Source of the DNA: Cohnella faecalis
Lineage (GTDB): Bacteria > Bacillota > Bacilli > Paenibacillales > Paenibacillaceae
Length of the DNA stretch: 64,000 nucleotides
NCBI RefSeq assembly: GCF_003570905.1
Contig: NZ_QXJM01000016.1
Span: 124,001 to 188,000 of the forward strand
Direction of reading: 5' to 3'
This document shows, piece after piece, positions 36,871-45,788 of the stretch (positions within the stretch are counted from its first letter, which is position 1; each line of letters begins with the position of its first letter). The notes beneath the pieces were generated by a model. The model saw only the letters and a list, made by a program, of their open reading frames with translations, did not search any database and was not told the DNA's origin. The position numbers were made by a program, and so were the translations under genes.

Positions 36871-37467
36871 GTGATTATTTGGATCAACGGCGCCTTCGGG
36901 GCCGGCAAGACGCAGGCGGCACATGAATTGCACAGGCGGCTTAGCCATTCGTTCGTGTTCGATCCCGAAAACGCCGGATTGTACATTCGCAAAAACATAC
37001 CAAAGGAAGTTTTCAAGGACGATTTTCAGGACTACGTTATGTGGCGCGAGTTCAATCTTGCCATGTTGAAATACATTGATGCGGAATACGACGGTATCCT
37101 GATCGTTCCGATGACCGTGGCGAATCCGCTTTATTTCAACGAAATAATTGGCAGTTTGCGAAATGACGGCATCGTCGTGAATCATTTTACGTTATGCGCG
37201 TCGAAGGAGGTTCTGCTTCGAAGATTGCGGTCGAGAGGAGAGGGCGGCCAATCTTGGGCTGCGCGGCAGATTGACCGATGTTTGGCCGGTTTTGAAGATG
37301 AAGCGTTCCGGCATCATTTGCAGACGGACCTTATGTCGATAGAAGCCGTGGCGGAAACGATCGCCTCGATGTGCGATCTCCCTCTATTACCCGACCGGCG
37401 AGGGGCGATTCGCAAGAGGATCGATCGAGTGAAGACGCAAATTAAACATATCCGATTTTTCCAGTAG
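36871..37467 (+). CDS. tmrB: TmrB-like tunicamycin-resistance ATP-binding protein
   Basis: With GTG at 36871 as start the protein begins MIIWINGAFGAGKTQAAHEL, matching Bacillus subtilis TmrB (recalled) in start, P-loop and spacing. Later shared features are DDFQDYVMWREFN, GILIVPMTVANPLYFNEII, SWAARQIDRC and a basic C-terminal helix (IDRVKTQIKHIRFF). Length is 198 residues. TmrB binds ATP and tunicamycin at the membrane and confers resistance. AGGGTGAG upstream is the ribosome binding site, so the earlier GTG at 36862 is rejected. This is the firmest orthologue-level call in this part of the window. Confidence 0.85.
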   Translation: MIIWINGAFGAGKTQAAHELHRRLSHSFVFDPENAGLYIRKNIPKEVFKDDFQDYVMWREFNLAMLKYIDAEYDGILIVPMTVANPLYFNEIIGSLRNDGIVVNHFTLCASKEVLLRRLRSRGEGGQSWAARQIDRCLAGFEDEAFRHHLQTDLMSIEAVAETIASMCDLPLLPDRRGAIRKRIDRVKTQIKHIRFFQ

Positions 37468-37585
37468 CACGGATTTTTCCCCATAAATTGAAGACGGAAT
37501 CCCAAGAGGCGGCGGGCCTGCGAATGATAAAGTGGGGTTACGGTTCGTCAGGGAAAAATACGTGCGAATAGGGGAGCGGGATACG

Positions 37586-38638
37586 GTGACATTGCGAGCG
37601 CTAGCGGAAAAAGTGTGGGAGCGGATGACGAAGGACCATGCCGGAGAATGGGGAATGGATATCGATCAGTGGGACTGGGTGCCGGGAGTCGGCGTCATTG
37701 CGACGCTTGAATACGGCGAAGCCGTCGGTCGGCCGGAGGCGATGTCTTATCTGGAACGATGGATAGCCCGCAATAAGGAAAAGGCCGGGCAAGCCAAAGT
37801 CATTAACGCGATCGCTCCTTTTGCGATATTCCCCGCGCTGTACAGACTCACCGGAGATGAAAGCTACAGAGAAGAAGCCGTCCGCGCCGCCGAATGGCTC
37901 GTGTCGGAAGCACCGCGTACGCGGGAAGAAGCTTTCGAGCATACGGTGACGGAGAACGTGGCGTTCGCCGAGCAGGTATGGGCGGACACCGTGTTCATGG
38001 CCGTGTTGTTCTTGGCGCGAACGGCGGCGATGGTTGGCGACGAAGTGTATGCCAAGGAGGCGCAGCGGCAAGTCCTCATCCACTTGAGGCTGCTGGAGGA
38101 TACGGATAGCGGCGTGCTGTTCCACGGTTGGAACTGCGGCTCCCGCGATCATATGTCAGCAGCGAGGTGGACGAGGGCGAATGCCTGGATAGCGGCGGGC
38201 GTGCCGCTTATTCTGAAGGAGACGGAGCCGCTCATCCCTGCGCCCGGCGAATTGCGGGAGCGGTATGCGCGGTTGATGGAAGCTCTTGTTCGGTTTCAGC
38301 AGGACGACGGACTGTGGAGCACCGTGATGGATCGCCCGAATTATTATCGCGAAACGTCCGGCAGCGCCGGTATCGCTTACGGACTGCTGAAAGCGATGGA
38401 CGGGGGCTTGATCCCGTATGAGCGGCGCTTCAAGGAGGCGGCAGACCGGGCGCTGCAAGCGATTAGTCCGTTCATAGCGGACGACGGCACGGTTGGCGGC
38501 GTATCCGGCGGAACGCCTGTGATGGAGAGCGTGGAGGCTTACGATCGGGTGCCGATCTATCCGACCTTGTACGGTCAAGGCCTCGTTCTGATGCTGTTGG
38601 CCGAATCGATTCGGCAGGAAGGCGACGAGCGCGATTAA
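37586..38638 (+). CDS. GH105 unsaturated rhamnogalacturonyl hydrolase-like protein
   Basis: The 350-residue protein belongs to the GH105/GH88 (YteR/YesR) alpha/alpha barrel family. Motifs are WDWVPGVGVIATLEYGEAVG, AEQVWADTVFMAVLFLAR with the active-site Asp, and HGWNCGSRDHMSAARWTRAN, TSGSAGIAYGLLKAM and YPTLYGQGLVLML. These enzymes add water to unsaturated galacturonyl ends made by polysaccharide lyases. GTG at 37586 with AGGGGAG upstream is preferred; in-frame GTGs at 37532 and 37562 are alternatives. With the AraC gene convergent at its end and the GH78 locus elsewhere, it suggests rhamnogalacturonan use. Confidence 0.83.
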   Translation: MTLRALAEKVWERMTKDHAGEWGMDIDQWDWVPGVGVIATLEYGEAVGRPEAMSYLERWIARNKEKAGQAKVINAIAPFAIFPALYRLTGDESYREEAVRAAEWLVSEAPRTREEAFEHTVTENVAFAEQVWADTVFMAVLFLARTAAMVGDEVYAKEAQRQVLIHLRLLEDTDSGVLFHGWNCGSRDHMSAARWTRANAWIAAGVPLILKETEPLIPAPGELRERYARLMEALVRFQQDDGLWSTVMDRPNYYRETSGSAGIAYGLLKAMDGGLIPYERRFKEAADRALQAISPFIADDGTVGGVSGGTPVMESVEAYDRVPIYPTLYGQGLVLMLLAESIRQEGDERD

Positions 38639-38673
38639 CGAAAGACCCGTCATGTCCCCCCTATTTATTCAGG

Positions 38674-38695
38674 CCATTCGGAATGTTCCGGATGG
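38674..38695. terminator. Convergent hairpin between GH105 and araC-type genes
   Basis: CCATTCGGAA (38674-38683) pairs with TTCCGGATGG (38686-38695) with one G-T pair and a 2-nt loop. It lies between two convergent stops and may end both transcripts. Confidence 0.5.
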
Positions 38696-38697
38696 TC

Positions 38698-39600
38698 TTA
38701 TTGTTGCGTCTTTTGGAATCGGTAACTTCTTGGCGTAACTCCCGTTGCTTTTCTGAAGGTGCCGTAAAAATGGGACAAGTCGCCGAAGCCGGCACGGCTT
38801 GCGACCTCGGTTATCGATAAAGCCGTATCCGCAAGCAGCCGCTTGGCTTTGTTCAGCCGATACTCGGTCAGGAATTGCTTGATTGTCGTCCCGGTTGTTT
38901 CCTTGAACAGTCCGAACAGACGAGATCGGGACACTGGGAAGCGCCAGAGCAAATCTTCGATCCGTATCTCCTCCTGGCAATGCGCGACCAAGTAGGCTAA
39001 TACATCGCCGACCAGCAGTTCGTCCGCCGAACGTGGCTGTGAGTCGTTCCCGGCGGCTTCCTCCAAATTAACCACAAGAAAGACAACCTCGGACATGATC
39101 CGAAGTATCGTTAGCTCGTACAGAAAGCTTTTTTCAAGAAGGGTTTGTTCGAGCTCCTCAAGCAAAGATTGGACACGGCCGAATTGCGGCATGGGGAGAA
39201 AATAATGGCTTCCTGCGGTGCTTCTTTCGCCCGCCAGCAATTGGAGAAGATCGGGTTCGGTCGTCGGGCAAGCGTCGTTCAGCAGCTTTAGGTACGAAGT
39301 GTCGACGGAAAGCACAAACCGACGGAACGATGATAGAGAGCCGGAATAAGCGCGGTGAATGGCGTGCGGGGGAATAACGGTGAGCGTTCCCGCGTGCAAG
39401 GGGAACAGCCGATCTCCCACCATATAGAATCCGGAGCCGCTTACGCACAGGTATAGCTCGAAGCCTTCGTGGGCATGAAGTGTTTTTTGTCCGAGAGGTC
39501 CCGTTCGAGACACGCACTGAACCGGGTATTCGGCAAGAATTCGATTCGTCAGCTCATCCCATTCATAGGCCTCCGTCGGCTCGGAGCGTTCGTTGGACAA
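38698..39600 (-). CDS. AraC-family transcriptional regulator
   Basis: The 300-residue protein has a cupin sensor (LHAHEGFELYLCVSGSGFYM, TVIPPHAIHRAYSG) and an AraC DNA-binding domain (IRIEDLLWRFPVSRSRLFG, ASRAGFGDLSHFYGTFRK). It starts at a TTG with GGGAGG 8 nt before. It is convergent with the GH105 gene and divergent from the ROK gene, and may regulate either. Confidence 0.9.
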   Translation of the reverse strand: MSNERSEPTEAYEWDELTNRILAEYPVQCVSRTGPLGQKTLHAHEGFELYLCVSGSGFYMVGDRLFPLHAGTLTVIPPHAIHRAYSGSLSSFRRFVLSVDTSYLKLLNDACPTTEPDLLQLLAGERSTAGSHYFLPMPQFGRVQSLLEELEQTLLEKSFLYELTILRIMSEVVFLVVNLEEAAGNDSQPRSADELLVGDVLAYLVAHCQEEIRIEDLLWRFPVSRSRLFGLFKETTGTTIKQFLTEYRLNKAKRLLADTALSITEVASRAGFGDLSHFYGTFRKATGVTPRSYRFQKTQQ

Positions 39601-39723
39601 TCGATTCGCCTCCCGATCAAGTCCGCTTTCCTAAAATCATCATATCATCGCACGCCGGAATAGGAGATTTTTTCTTGCGGACAATTCAAGAAATGGGCTG
39701 CGGAACCGGTCGAAGGTTTCCGC

Positions 39724-39784
39724 TTGACAAGGAAATCCCGAATGTTATTTTGTGTGGGTAGTTATTAAAATACTTTTAAAAAGT
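39724..39784 (+). promoter_or_regulatory. Promoter and palindromic operator of the ROK-MFS operon
   Basis: TTGACA (39724-39729) and TATTTT (39746-39751) are spaced by 16 nt. Downstream, ACTTTT-A-AAAAGT at 39772-39784 is a perfect palindrome in an AT-rich run, the usual look of ROK/XylR operators. This suggests that the ROK protein represses its own operon. Confidence 0.55.
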
Positions 39785-39808
39785 GTTGTTGTATAGGGGT
39801 GCCTTTGT

Positions 39809-40831
39809 ATGAAGCAGATCGGCGGCAACGCTATCGTTATCAAAGAGGTTAACGTTAACTTCGTGCGGAAAGCGTTGAAGACGCAAGGGCGGGCCACGAA
39901 GCAGCAGCTTGCGCAAGCAACGGGATTAAGCATCGTTACGGTCGGTACGGTATTGCGCCTTTTGCTGCTGGAGGGAGAAGTTCTGGAGGGAGAGCCGATC
40001 TCTTCGAGCGGGGGAAGACCGGCCCGGCAATATGAATATAACGCCGAATATGCCCTGGCTCTTCTTCTATTTCCTCACGAATCGAACGGAACGATCAAGG
40101 CTCGAAGCACCGTGGTCAATCTTATGGGCGCACTCGTTTTTGAAACGGACGAACCGGTCGAGACGATCGACATGCCGACTCTTGAACGAATCATCGACGA
40201 GCGGATAGCCTCGTATCCTTCCATGCGGGCAATCGGCTTAGGTTTGCCGGGCGCCGAATACGACGGCAAAATGATCGTGTCGGATTATGAAGCGTTGCTG
40301 GGCGTTTCCGTTACCGAGCATCTTCGCACCCGATACGGAAAGCCCGTCATTATGGAAAACGACGTGAACGCCGCGGTCATCGGTTATGGCGAAAGAACCG
40401 GAGCTGGCGAACAATCCACGATCGTCTACTTGTTCTTCCCGGAGCGATACCCTCCTGGGGCCGGTATTTTAATTCAAGGAAAGCTATACAAGGGCAGGGG
40501 TCATTACGCGGGCGAGGTGGCGAACATTCCTCTCGGTGTTTCTTGGGGAGATGCTTCCCTGATGAATTCGTTCGATGAGCTCTGCGAAGCGATAGCCAAA
40601 CTTACCGTTGCGGTAAGCAGCGTCCTCGATCCGAATGTCGTCGTTCTGCACGGTCGCTTGATAAGCCAGGAGCATTTATGCAGCATTGCGGATAAATGCG
40701 GCGCGCGCCTTCCGAAGACAGCGGTTCCGGCCATTATGCTGTCGAACGATTTCGAGGCCGACTATTTGAACGGCTTGATCGCTTTGACGTTGGCTACGCT
40801 GGAGCCGACGATCGTCTTATCGAGAAAATAA
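39809..40831 (+). CDS. ROK-family transcriptional regulator
   Basis: The 340-residue protein has an N-terminal winged helix (VRKALKTQGRATKQQLAQAT) and a ROK sugar-kinase-like fold (IGLGLPGAEYDGKM, ENDVNAAVIGYGER, GHYAGEVANIPLG). The cysteine-rich zinc loop common in ROK proteins is not seen after the GHYAGE region, and key kinase residues appear absent, so it should be a regulator only. AGGGGTG precedes the start. The MFS transporter gene follows by 28 nt, so the protein probably controls uptake of the transported sugar. Confidence 0.88.
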   Translation: MKQIGGNAIVIKEVNVNFVRKALKTQGRATKQQLAQATGLSIVTVGTVLRLLLLEGEVLEGEPISSSGGRPARQYEYNAEYALALLLFPHESNGTIKARSTVVNLMGALVFETDEPVETIDMPTLERIIDERIASYPSMRAIGLGLPGAEYDGKMIVSDYEALLGVSVTEHLRTRYGKPVIMENDVNAAVIGYGERTGAGEQSTIVYLFFPERYPPGAGILIQGKLYKGRGHYAGEVANIPLGVSWGDASLMNSFDELCEAIAKLTVAVSSVLDPNVVVLHGRLISQEHLCSIADKCGARLPKTAVPAIMLSNDFEADYLNGLIALTLATLEPTIVLSRK

Positions 40832-40859
40832 GTTTTACAGCTAAAGGCGGTTAGACAAC

Positions 40860-42061
40860 ATGGCTACTTTCTTTTTGATTATTATCTATTTGGCATTTAT
40901 TAGTCTGGGATTGCCCGATTCGCTGCTCGGCTCCGCATGGCCGGTTATGCAGTCGGATATCGGAGCGCCGCTTGGGGCCGCCGGATTGCTATCCATGACT
41001 ATTGCGGGAGGCACCATCGTCTCCAGCTTGGCGAGCGGAACGGTGATAAAGCGGCTGGGCACAGGAAAAGTTACGCTCATCAGCTGCTTCATGACCGCCA
41101 TCTCGCTATTGGGATTTTCCTTCGCGCCTTCGTTAATTTGGCTTATCGCGTTAGCGGTGCCGCTTGGCTTGGGGGCGGGCTCCGTCGACGCGGGCTTGAA
41201 TAACTACGTGGCGACTCACTACAAAGCGCATCATATGAGTTGGCTGCATTGCTTCTGGGGAGTCGGGGCGACTCTTGGACCTGTCATCATGTCCGGGTTC
41301 ATCGCGGAAGACGCTTCCTGGAGAAACGGATATTTGGCCGTTGCCGTCATCCAGTTTGCATTAGTCGTTCTGCTGTTTGTTACTCTTCCTCTATGGAAAA
41401 GGGTGAATAATGGCCATGCCGAAAGCCGCGCGGAAATGGAAGAGAACGAAGCGGGGCTGGGGCCGGGGTTGGCAACGGAAGCCGTAAACCCTTTGCGAAT
41501 GAAGGGTGTCAAGCTCACGCTGGTTACCTTCTTGTTCTACTGCGGCTTGGAAACGACGGTCGGCTTATGGGGGAGCAGCTTTCTCGTCAACGTTAAGGAA
41601 TTGACGGCGGTTACGGCGGCTCAATGGGTATCCCTGTATTACGCGGGAATTACGGTTGGCAGGTTGATTACCGGGTTCGTAACTTTGAAGGTCGGCAACC
41701 GCATTCTCGCCCGCTCGGGTCAGCTCATTGTACTGGCCGGGCGGCGCTGATCCTGCTTCCGTTGCCGTCCGTATGCGTCCTGATCGGTTTTATTCTGGTC
41801 GGCATCGGATGCGCGCCGATTTATCCATGCTTGCTGCACGAGACGCCCGCGCGCTTCGGCAAAGGGCAGTCCCAGAAAATTATGGGCTATCAGATGGCTG
41901 TCGCTTATACCGGTTCAACTTTTCTGCCGCCTCTTCTCGGCTGGATCGCCTCACGGACCACAATCGGAATATTTCCGTATTTTGTCGTGGCGTACGGTAT
42001 CGCTATGCTTCTAGCCTCGGAAAAAGTAAACCGTTTATTTAGACCGAGTCGTTTGAATTGA
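40860..42061 (+). CDS. Major facilitator superfamily transporter (one-base break)
   Basis: Read through one missing base at about 41738-41746 (GGG where GGGG is expected) this is a 400-residue, twelve-helix transporter. It starts FFLIIIYLAFISLGLPDSLL with a DSLLGSAWP motif like FucP-type sugar permeases, has WLHCFWGVGATLGP in the middle and MGYQMAVAYTGSTFLPPLLG at the end. In the raw frame it stops after LAGRR. Sitting directly behind the ROK gene it is probably a sugar importer. Substrate not determinable. Confidence 0.83.
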
Positions 42062-42070
42062 TCTTCGAAG

Positions 42071-42110
42071 AACGCTGACAGCACGCTGTCAGCGTTCGTT
42101 GTTTATTATT
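42071..42110 (+). terminator. Intrinsic terminator after the MFS gene
   Basis: AACGCTGACAG (42071-42081) pairs perfectly with CTGTCAGCGTT (42086-42096) around CACG, followed by a T-rich tail. It ends the ROK-MFS operon. Confidence 0.8.
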
Positions 42111-42148
42111 AGATGAGCAACGAAAATTTCGTTAAGGAGTCTCCAAAA

Positions 42149-43303
42149 ATGAGCGCATACCATAAGACGCCTCGCAAAAGCGACGCAACTGAGAAGCAGC
42201 GTGTTCCCGTGCTCGGGACGCGCGCCTTGAACCGCGCTTTGCTGGCAAGGCAAATGCTGCTGCGACGAGAAAAGCTGCCGGCACTCGACGTCATCGAGCG
42301 TCTGGTCGGCATGCAAGCTCAAGCTCCGAATGCCCCGTATTTCGGTCTATGGACCCGCATCGAAGGCTTCGCCCAAGAGGAACTATCCCGGCTTATTCAA
42401 GATAGAAAGGCCGTTCGAATCGCGCTGATGCGCTCGACTTTGCATCTGGCATCCGCCGAGGATTGCTTGCAGCTGCGTCCGTGGGTGCGAGCCGTTCAGG
42501 AAAAAGGCTTGGCAAGCACGTATGGCAAGCGGCTGGCCGGCATCGATGCTGATGCGCTCGCAGCGGCTGGCCGCGAAGCGGTTGAAGCCGAGCCGCTTAC
42601 GTTCAGCGAGCTTGGCAAAAGCTTGCAGAAGCGGTGGCCCGGTCGCGATCCTGCCGCCCTCTCTGCGGCTATCCGAACTTATGTGCCGCTAGTTCAAGTG
42701 CCGCCGCGCGGACTGTGGGGCGAGGGCGGGCAGGCGGCGCACACTTCCGCGGAAGCGTGGCTCGGCCAGCCTCTTTGCGCCGAGCCTTCGGCGGAGAGCA
42801 TCGTTCTAAGATATTTGTCCGCGTACGGCCCGGCATCCGTCAAGGACGTCCAGGTATGGTCGGGGCTTACCCGGCTAGGCGAGACCATCGAGAAGCTTCG
42901 GCCGCAGCTGGCCGTTTTCCGCGACGAGGCTGGCCGGGAGCTGTTCGACGTGCCCGACGCTCCCCGGCCGGATGCGGATACCGATTGCCCGGTACGATTT
43001 CTCGGCGAGTTCGACAACATCCTTTTGTCCTATGAGGATCGCAAGCGTATCCTTCCCGAAGAATACAAGAAGCGGGTATTTACCGAGAACGGTATTATCC
43101 GGTCCGCGATACTCGTAGACGGGTTCGTCTCCGGATTATGGAGAATCGCCCGGAGCGGCGGTACCGCAACGCTCATTATCGAACCGTTCAAGACACTTTC
43201 CACGCGGGAACGCGACGCGCTGGCCGAGGAAGGAACACGCTTGCTTGAGTTTGCGACGGTCGATAGCGGGGAATCCCGTGTGATTGCTTTTGTTTCTTCG
43301 TAA
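42149..43303 (+). CDS. AlkZ/YcaQ-like winged-helix DNA-binding protein
   Basis: The 384-residue protein matches the winged-helix family of PF06224 (AlkZ/YcaQ-like DNA glycosylases and relatives). Features are LLARQMLLRREKLPALDVIE, LVGMQAQAPNAPYFGLWTR, LMRSTLHLASAEDC, LVQVPPRGLWG and FLGEFDNILLSYEDR. AlkZ unhooks DNA crosslinks in antibiotic-producing Streptomyces, and related proteins are widespread with unproven substrates. ATG at 42149 with AAGGAG upstream is chosen over the in-frame ATG at 42113. It stands alone between a terminator and an AT-rich gap. Confidence 0.8.
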   Translation: MSAYHKTPRKSDATEKQRVPVLGTRALNRALLARQMLLRREKLPALDVIERLVGMQAQAPNAPYFGLWTRIEGFAQEELSRLIQDRKAVRIALMRSTLHLASAEDCLQLRPWVRAVQEKGLASTYGKRLAGIDADALAAAGREAVEAEPLTFSELGKSLQKRWPGRDPAALSAAIRTYVPLVQVPPRGLWGEGGQAAHTSAEAWLGQPLCAEPSAESIVLRYLSAYGPASVKDVQVWSGLTRLGETIEKLRPQLAVFRDEAGRELFDVPDAPRPDADTDCPVRFLGEFDNILLSYEDRKRILPEEYKKRVFTENGIIRSAILVDGFVSGLWRIARSGGTATLIIEPFKTLSTRERDALAEEGTRLLEFATVDSGESRVIAFVSS

Positions 43304-43521
43304 GTATGCTAACAATGGAATGGAAAAATTGTAAAATTTGTCGAAAACTCTGCTATTATAGGATTGGGAATTTCTTTTTAGCGGAGGAGGACTTGGTTGC
43401 GCTTTGACTTACATAATAGAATTTATTAAAACAGCATTTCCAAATCCTTATGTAGCTTTTTTCTATATCACTATCATTTGATCAGCAAAGGACCGATAAG
43501 GCATTAGACTGCTATTCCGAA
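43304..43521. other. AT-rich gap before a membrane-protein gene
   Basis: A GGAGGAGG sequence at 43383-43390 looks like a ribosome binding site. A frame shortly downstream reads TYIIEFIKTAFPNPYVAFFY before a stop near 43480. It would join the gene at 43522 only if one base were extra here. The true 5' end of that gene may therefore be in this gap. Confidence 0.35.
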
Positions 43522-44157
43522 TTGGAGTTGGAAATATACAAATATTTGCACGATCAATCTGACTTCTTCGATGTCGCAGAAAAGATGTCCAAAGCATCTT
43601 CTCTAATGCCCTATGAGTTGTTAAAGGAATCGATGCAATGTAAAAATGAAAGTGACATTGAAAAAAGAAAGGGACTCATTGAAGAGCTCTATACGAAAAT
43701 TAAGGATGAAATCCTCCGCTTAAAACGAAATCAATACGATTCTATAACTTCTAAAAGCAGTGATGGTGTAACTTCAATTGAAAACTTTATGAAGTCCAAG
43801 CTTGCTCCTTTTGTTTATCCTCTCATGCCTACCTTTTGTAATTTAGTTCTGCTGTTACTTACAATTTACTTTATTTTTTTAATGAGTGAGTCGACAATAA
43901 CACAACAAATCTTATATATTTCAGTGGTCATGGCCGTCGTTATTTATGGAACACTTATGATTTCTATGGTGAGTCTTGTTATTATTAAAAAGCGGTTCAA
44001 CAATTCCTGGTTGAATTGGATGTTATTCTTTCTCTTTGTTTTATCGCCGTTATCTCTTTTTGAAGGCCCTTGGTATCGAGGCATCATTGCAATAGTGCTC
44101 ATTATTGCATACGGCTTCTATGCCGCTAAGAAAAGCATAAAGAAATCTATACCGTAA
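43522..44157 (+). CDS. Hypothetical four-helix membrane protein (5' end uncertain)
   Basis: The frame encodes about 211 residues: a charged N-terminal helical region (about 1-95) followed by four predicted membrane helices (YPLMPTFCNLVLLLLTIYF; ILYISVVMAVVIYGTLMISM; WLNWMLFFLFVLSPLSLF; GIIAIVLIIAYGFYAA) and a lysine-rich end. It is strongly AT-rich and Leu/Ile-rich, unlike its neighbours, which suggests transfer. I do not recognise a family. The TTG at 43522 has no good ribosome binding site, so the start may lie upstream through a frame break. It shares a bidirectional terminator with the SDR gene. Confidence 0.55.
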   Translation: MELEIYKYLHDQSDFFDVAEKMSKASSLMPYELLKESMQCKNESDIEKRKGLIEELYTKIKDEILRLKRNQYDSITSKSSDGVTSIENFMKSKLAPFVYPLMPTFCNLVLLLLTIYFIFLMSESTITQQILYISVVMAVVIYGTLMISMVSLVIIKKRFNNSWLNWMLFFLFVLSPLSLFEGPWYRGIIAIVLIIAYGFYAAKKSIKKSIP

Positions 44158-44193
44158 ATCGTGAGGAAGAACCAATTTATCCCAAAAAAGAAA

Positions 44194-44226
44194 AAACAAC
44201 ACGCCGATCCATTCGGCGTGTTGTTT
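44194..44226. terminator. Bidirectional intrinsic terminator
   Basis: AAACAACACGCCGA (44194-44207) pairs perfectly with TCGGCGTGTTGTTT (44213-44226). An A-rich run on the left gives a T-run for the minus-strand SDR gene, and TTGTTT serves the plus strand. Confidence 0.85.
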
Positions 44227-44238
44227 CGCATTCAAAGC

Positions 44239-44997
44239 TTAATAAGCCGTCCATCCCGCATCGGCGGTAACGACGGTGCCGTTGACGAAGCTGGCATCGT
44301 CCGAGGCAAGGAACAGCGCGACCTTGGCAATCTCTTCCGGCTCGCCCGCGCGAGGATTCAAGCTGATCCCGGCCATGGCTCTTTCCATGCCGAATGGGTT
44401 CGGTTCGGTAATCGAAGTGCCGATATTGGTGTTGACTCCTCCCGGAGCAATCGCATTGCAGCGAATTCCCTGGGTCGCATATTGGAACCCGACGTTTTTC
44501 GTAAATCCGACAACCGCATGCTTGGAAGCGGTATAGGCAGCGCCCGCTCGGGAGCCTTGCAGTCCGCCTGCCGATGCGATATTAACGATAACGCCGCTTT
44601 TCTTCTCGGTGAAGAGCGGAAGCACTTTGCGGGTTGTCCGCATCGGGCCGGTTGTATTAATGGCGAAAATCCGCTCCCACAGCTCGTCGGTCAGATCGGC
44701 TGCCGGGACGAAGTTATCCATGATCCCCGCATTATTGACGAGAATGTCTACTGTGCCGAATGTTTTCACGGTTGTATCGATTAAGTTCTGAACGTCATCT
44801 TCTTTGGCTACATTCGCCGCTATGGCAATTGCAGTGCCGCCCTTGGACTCAATGTCCGTTACGACCGTCTGCGCGGCATCAATGCGCAAATCGGATACAA
44901 CAACCTTGGCGCCTTCGGATGCATAGAGCTCGGCAATAGCTTTTCCCATGCCTGAAGCGGCACCTGTAATGACGGCAACTTTACCAGAAAGTCTCAT
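44239..44997 (-). CDS. SDR-family oxidoreductase
   Basis: The 252-residue protein is a classical SDR: VAVITGAASGMGKAIA at the N-terminus, NNAGIMDNF, the catalytic Ser in ASAGGLQGS and Tyr/Lys in YTASKH, and a final NGTVVTADAGW. GGGAGG precedes the start. It is divergent from the TetR gene at 45157, which likely represses it. This pairing is typical of small detoxifying or sterol/polyol dehydrogenases. Substrate unknown. Confidence 0.9.
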   Translation of the reverse strand: MRLSGKVAVITGAASGMGKAIAELYASEGAKVVVSDLRIDAAQTVVTDIESKGGTAIAIAANVAKEDDVQNLIDTTVKTFGTVDILVNNAGIMDNFVPAADLTDELWERIFAINTTGPMRTTRKVLPLFTEKKSGVIVNIASAGGLQGSRAGAAYTASKHAVVGFTKNVGFQYATQGIRCNAIAPGGVNTNIGTSITEPNPFGMERAMAGISLNPRAGEPEEIAKVALFLASDDASFVNGTVVTADAGWTAY

Positions 44998-45156
44998 CTG
45001 AAAATACCTCCCGTTGTTGTACAGATGTTCAATAACAATACATCCGTTTAATTTGAGTATAATAATAAAGGCACAGACCGGACAATCAGTAAAAACCGTT
45101 CAAATGTCAGCTAACGAACAAATCGGACGACAATGTTGAATAAAAGGATGATCAGT

Positions 45157-45759
45157 ATGTCCCAACCGGAGAAAAAAGTGGATCGCCGAGTCATTCGGAG
45201 CAAAGAAGCGCTTAAGCAAGCTTTGTTGAAGCTGATGGCTGATAAAGATTTCGACGCTATAACGATCACTGAAATTGTAGAGTTGTCGAATTATAACCGC
45301 GGAACTTTCTACACTCATTATGTGAACAAGGAAGCGTTGCTCGACGACATCATCGACGAACTGATTCGGGAGCTGCTGAAGTCTTATCGTTCTCCCTACG
45401 AGAACCAGGATATTTTCCGAATTAATGAGCTGACTGCCAACTCCGTTAGGATTTTCGAACATGTTCTCCACTATTCATCGGTCTACGCGATTCTGCTTCG
45501 AAGCAATGTCATTTCGAATTTGCGAGAAAAGATGTTCCGGGCGTTGAAGGATGTTTCGATGAACGAGCTCGTGTATTCCGACAACGGCATCAACCCCGAG
45601 CTTCTGGCTAATTACGCGATCCACGGACTGCTCGGCCTTATTTTCTATTGGATAGAGAGCGGGTTTGCGTACTCGTCGTCCTATATGCAGGAGCAACTAA
45701 TCCTGATGATTCAGTGGCGGCCAACGGAGGCAAAGACGAACGTCGTCCCGGAGAGGTAG
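45157..45759 (+). CDS. TetR-family transcriptional regulator
   Basis: The 200-residue protein has the N-terminal TetR helix-turn-helix (SKEALKQALLKLMADKDFD, ITEIVELSNYNRGTFYTHY) and a helical ligand domain ending FYWIESGFAYSSSYMQ. ATG at 45157 after AAAAGGA is preferred over earlier starts. It is divergent from the SDR gene across about 160 bp and probably controls it. Confidence 0.9.
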   Translation: MSQPEKKVDRRVIRSKEALKQALLKLMADKDFDAITITEIVELSNYNRGTFYTHYVNKEALLDDIIDELIRELLKSYRSPYENQDIFRINELTANSVRIFEHVLHYSSVYAILLRSNVISNLREKMFRALKDVSMNELVYSDNGINPELLANYAIHGLLGLIFYWIESGFAYSSSYMQEQLILMIQWRPTEAKTNVVPER

Positions 45760-45788
45760 GGCGTGTATTTTGCGAGTCCCCCTCCCGC

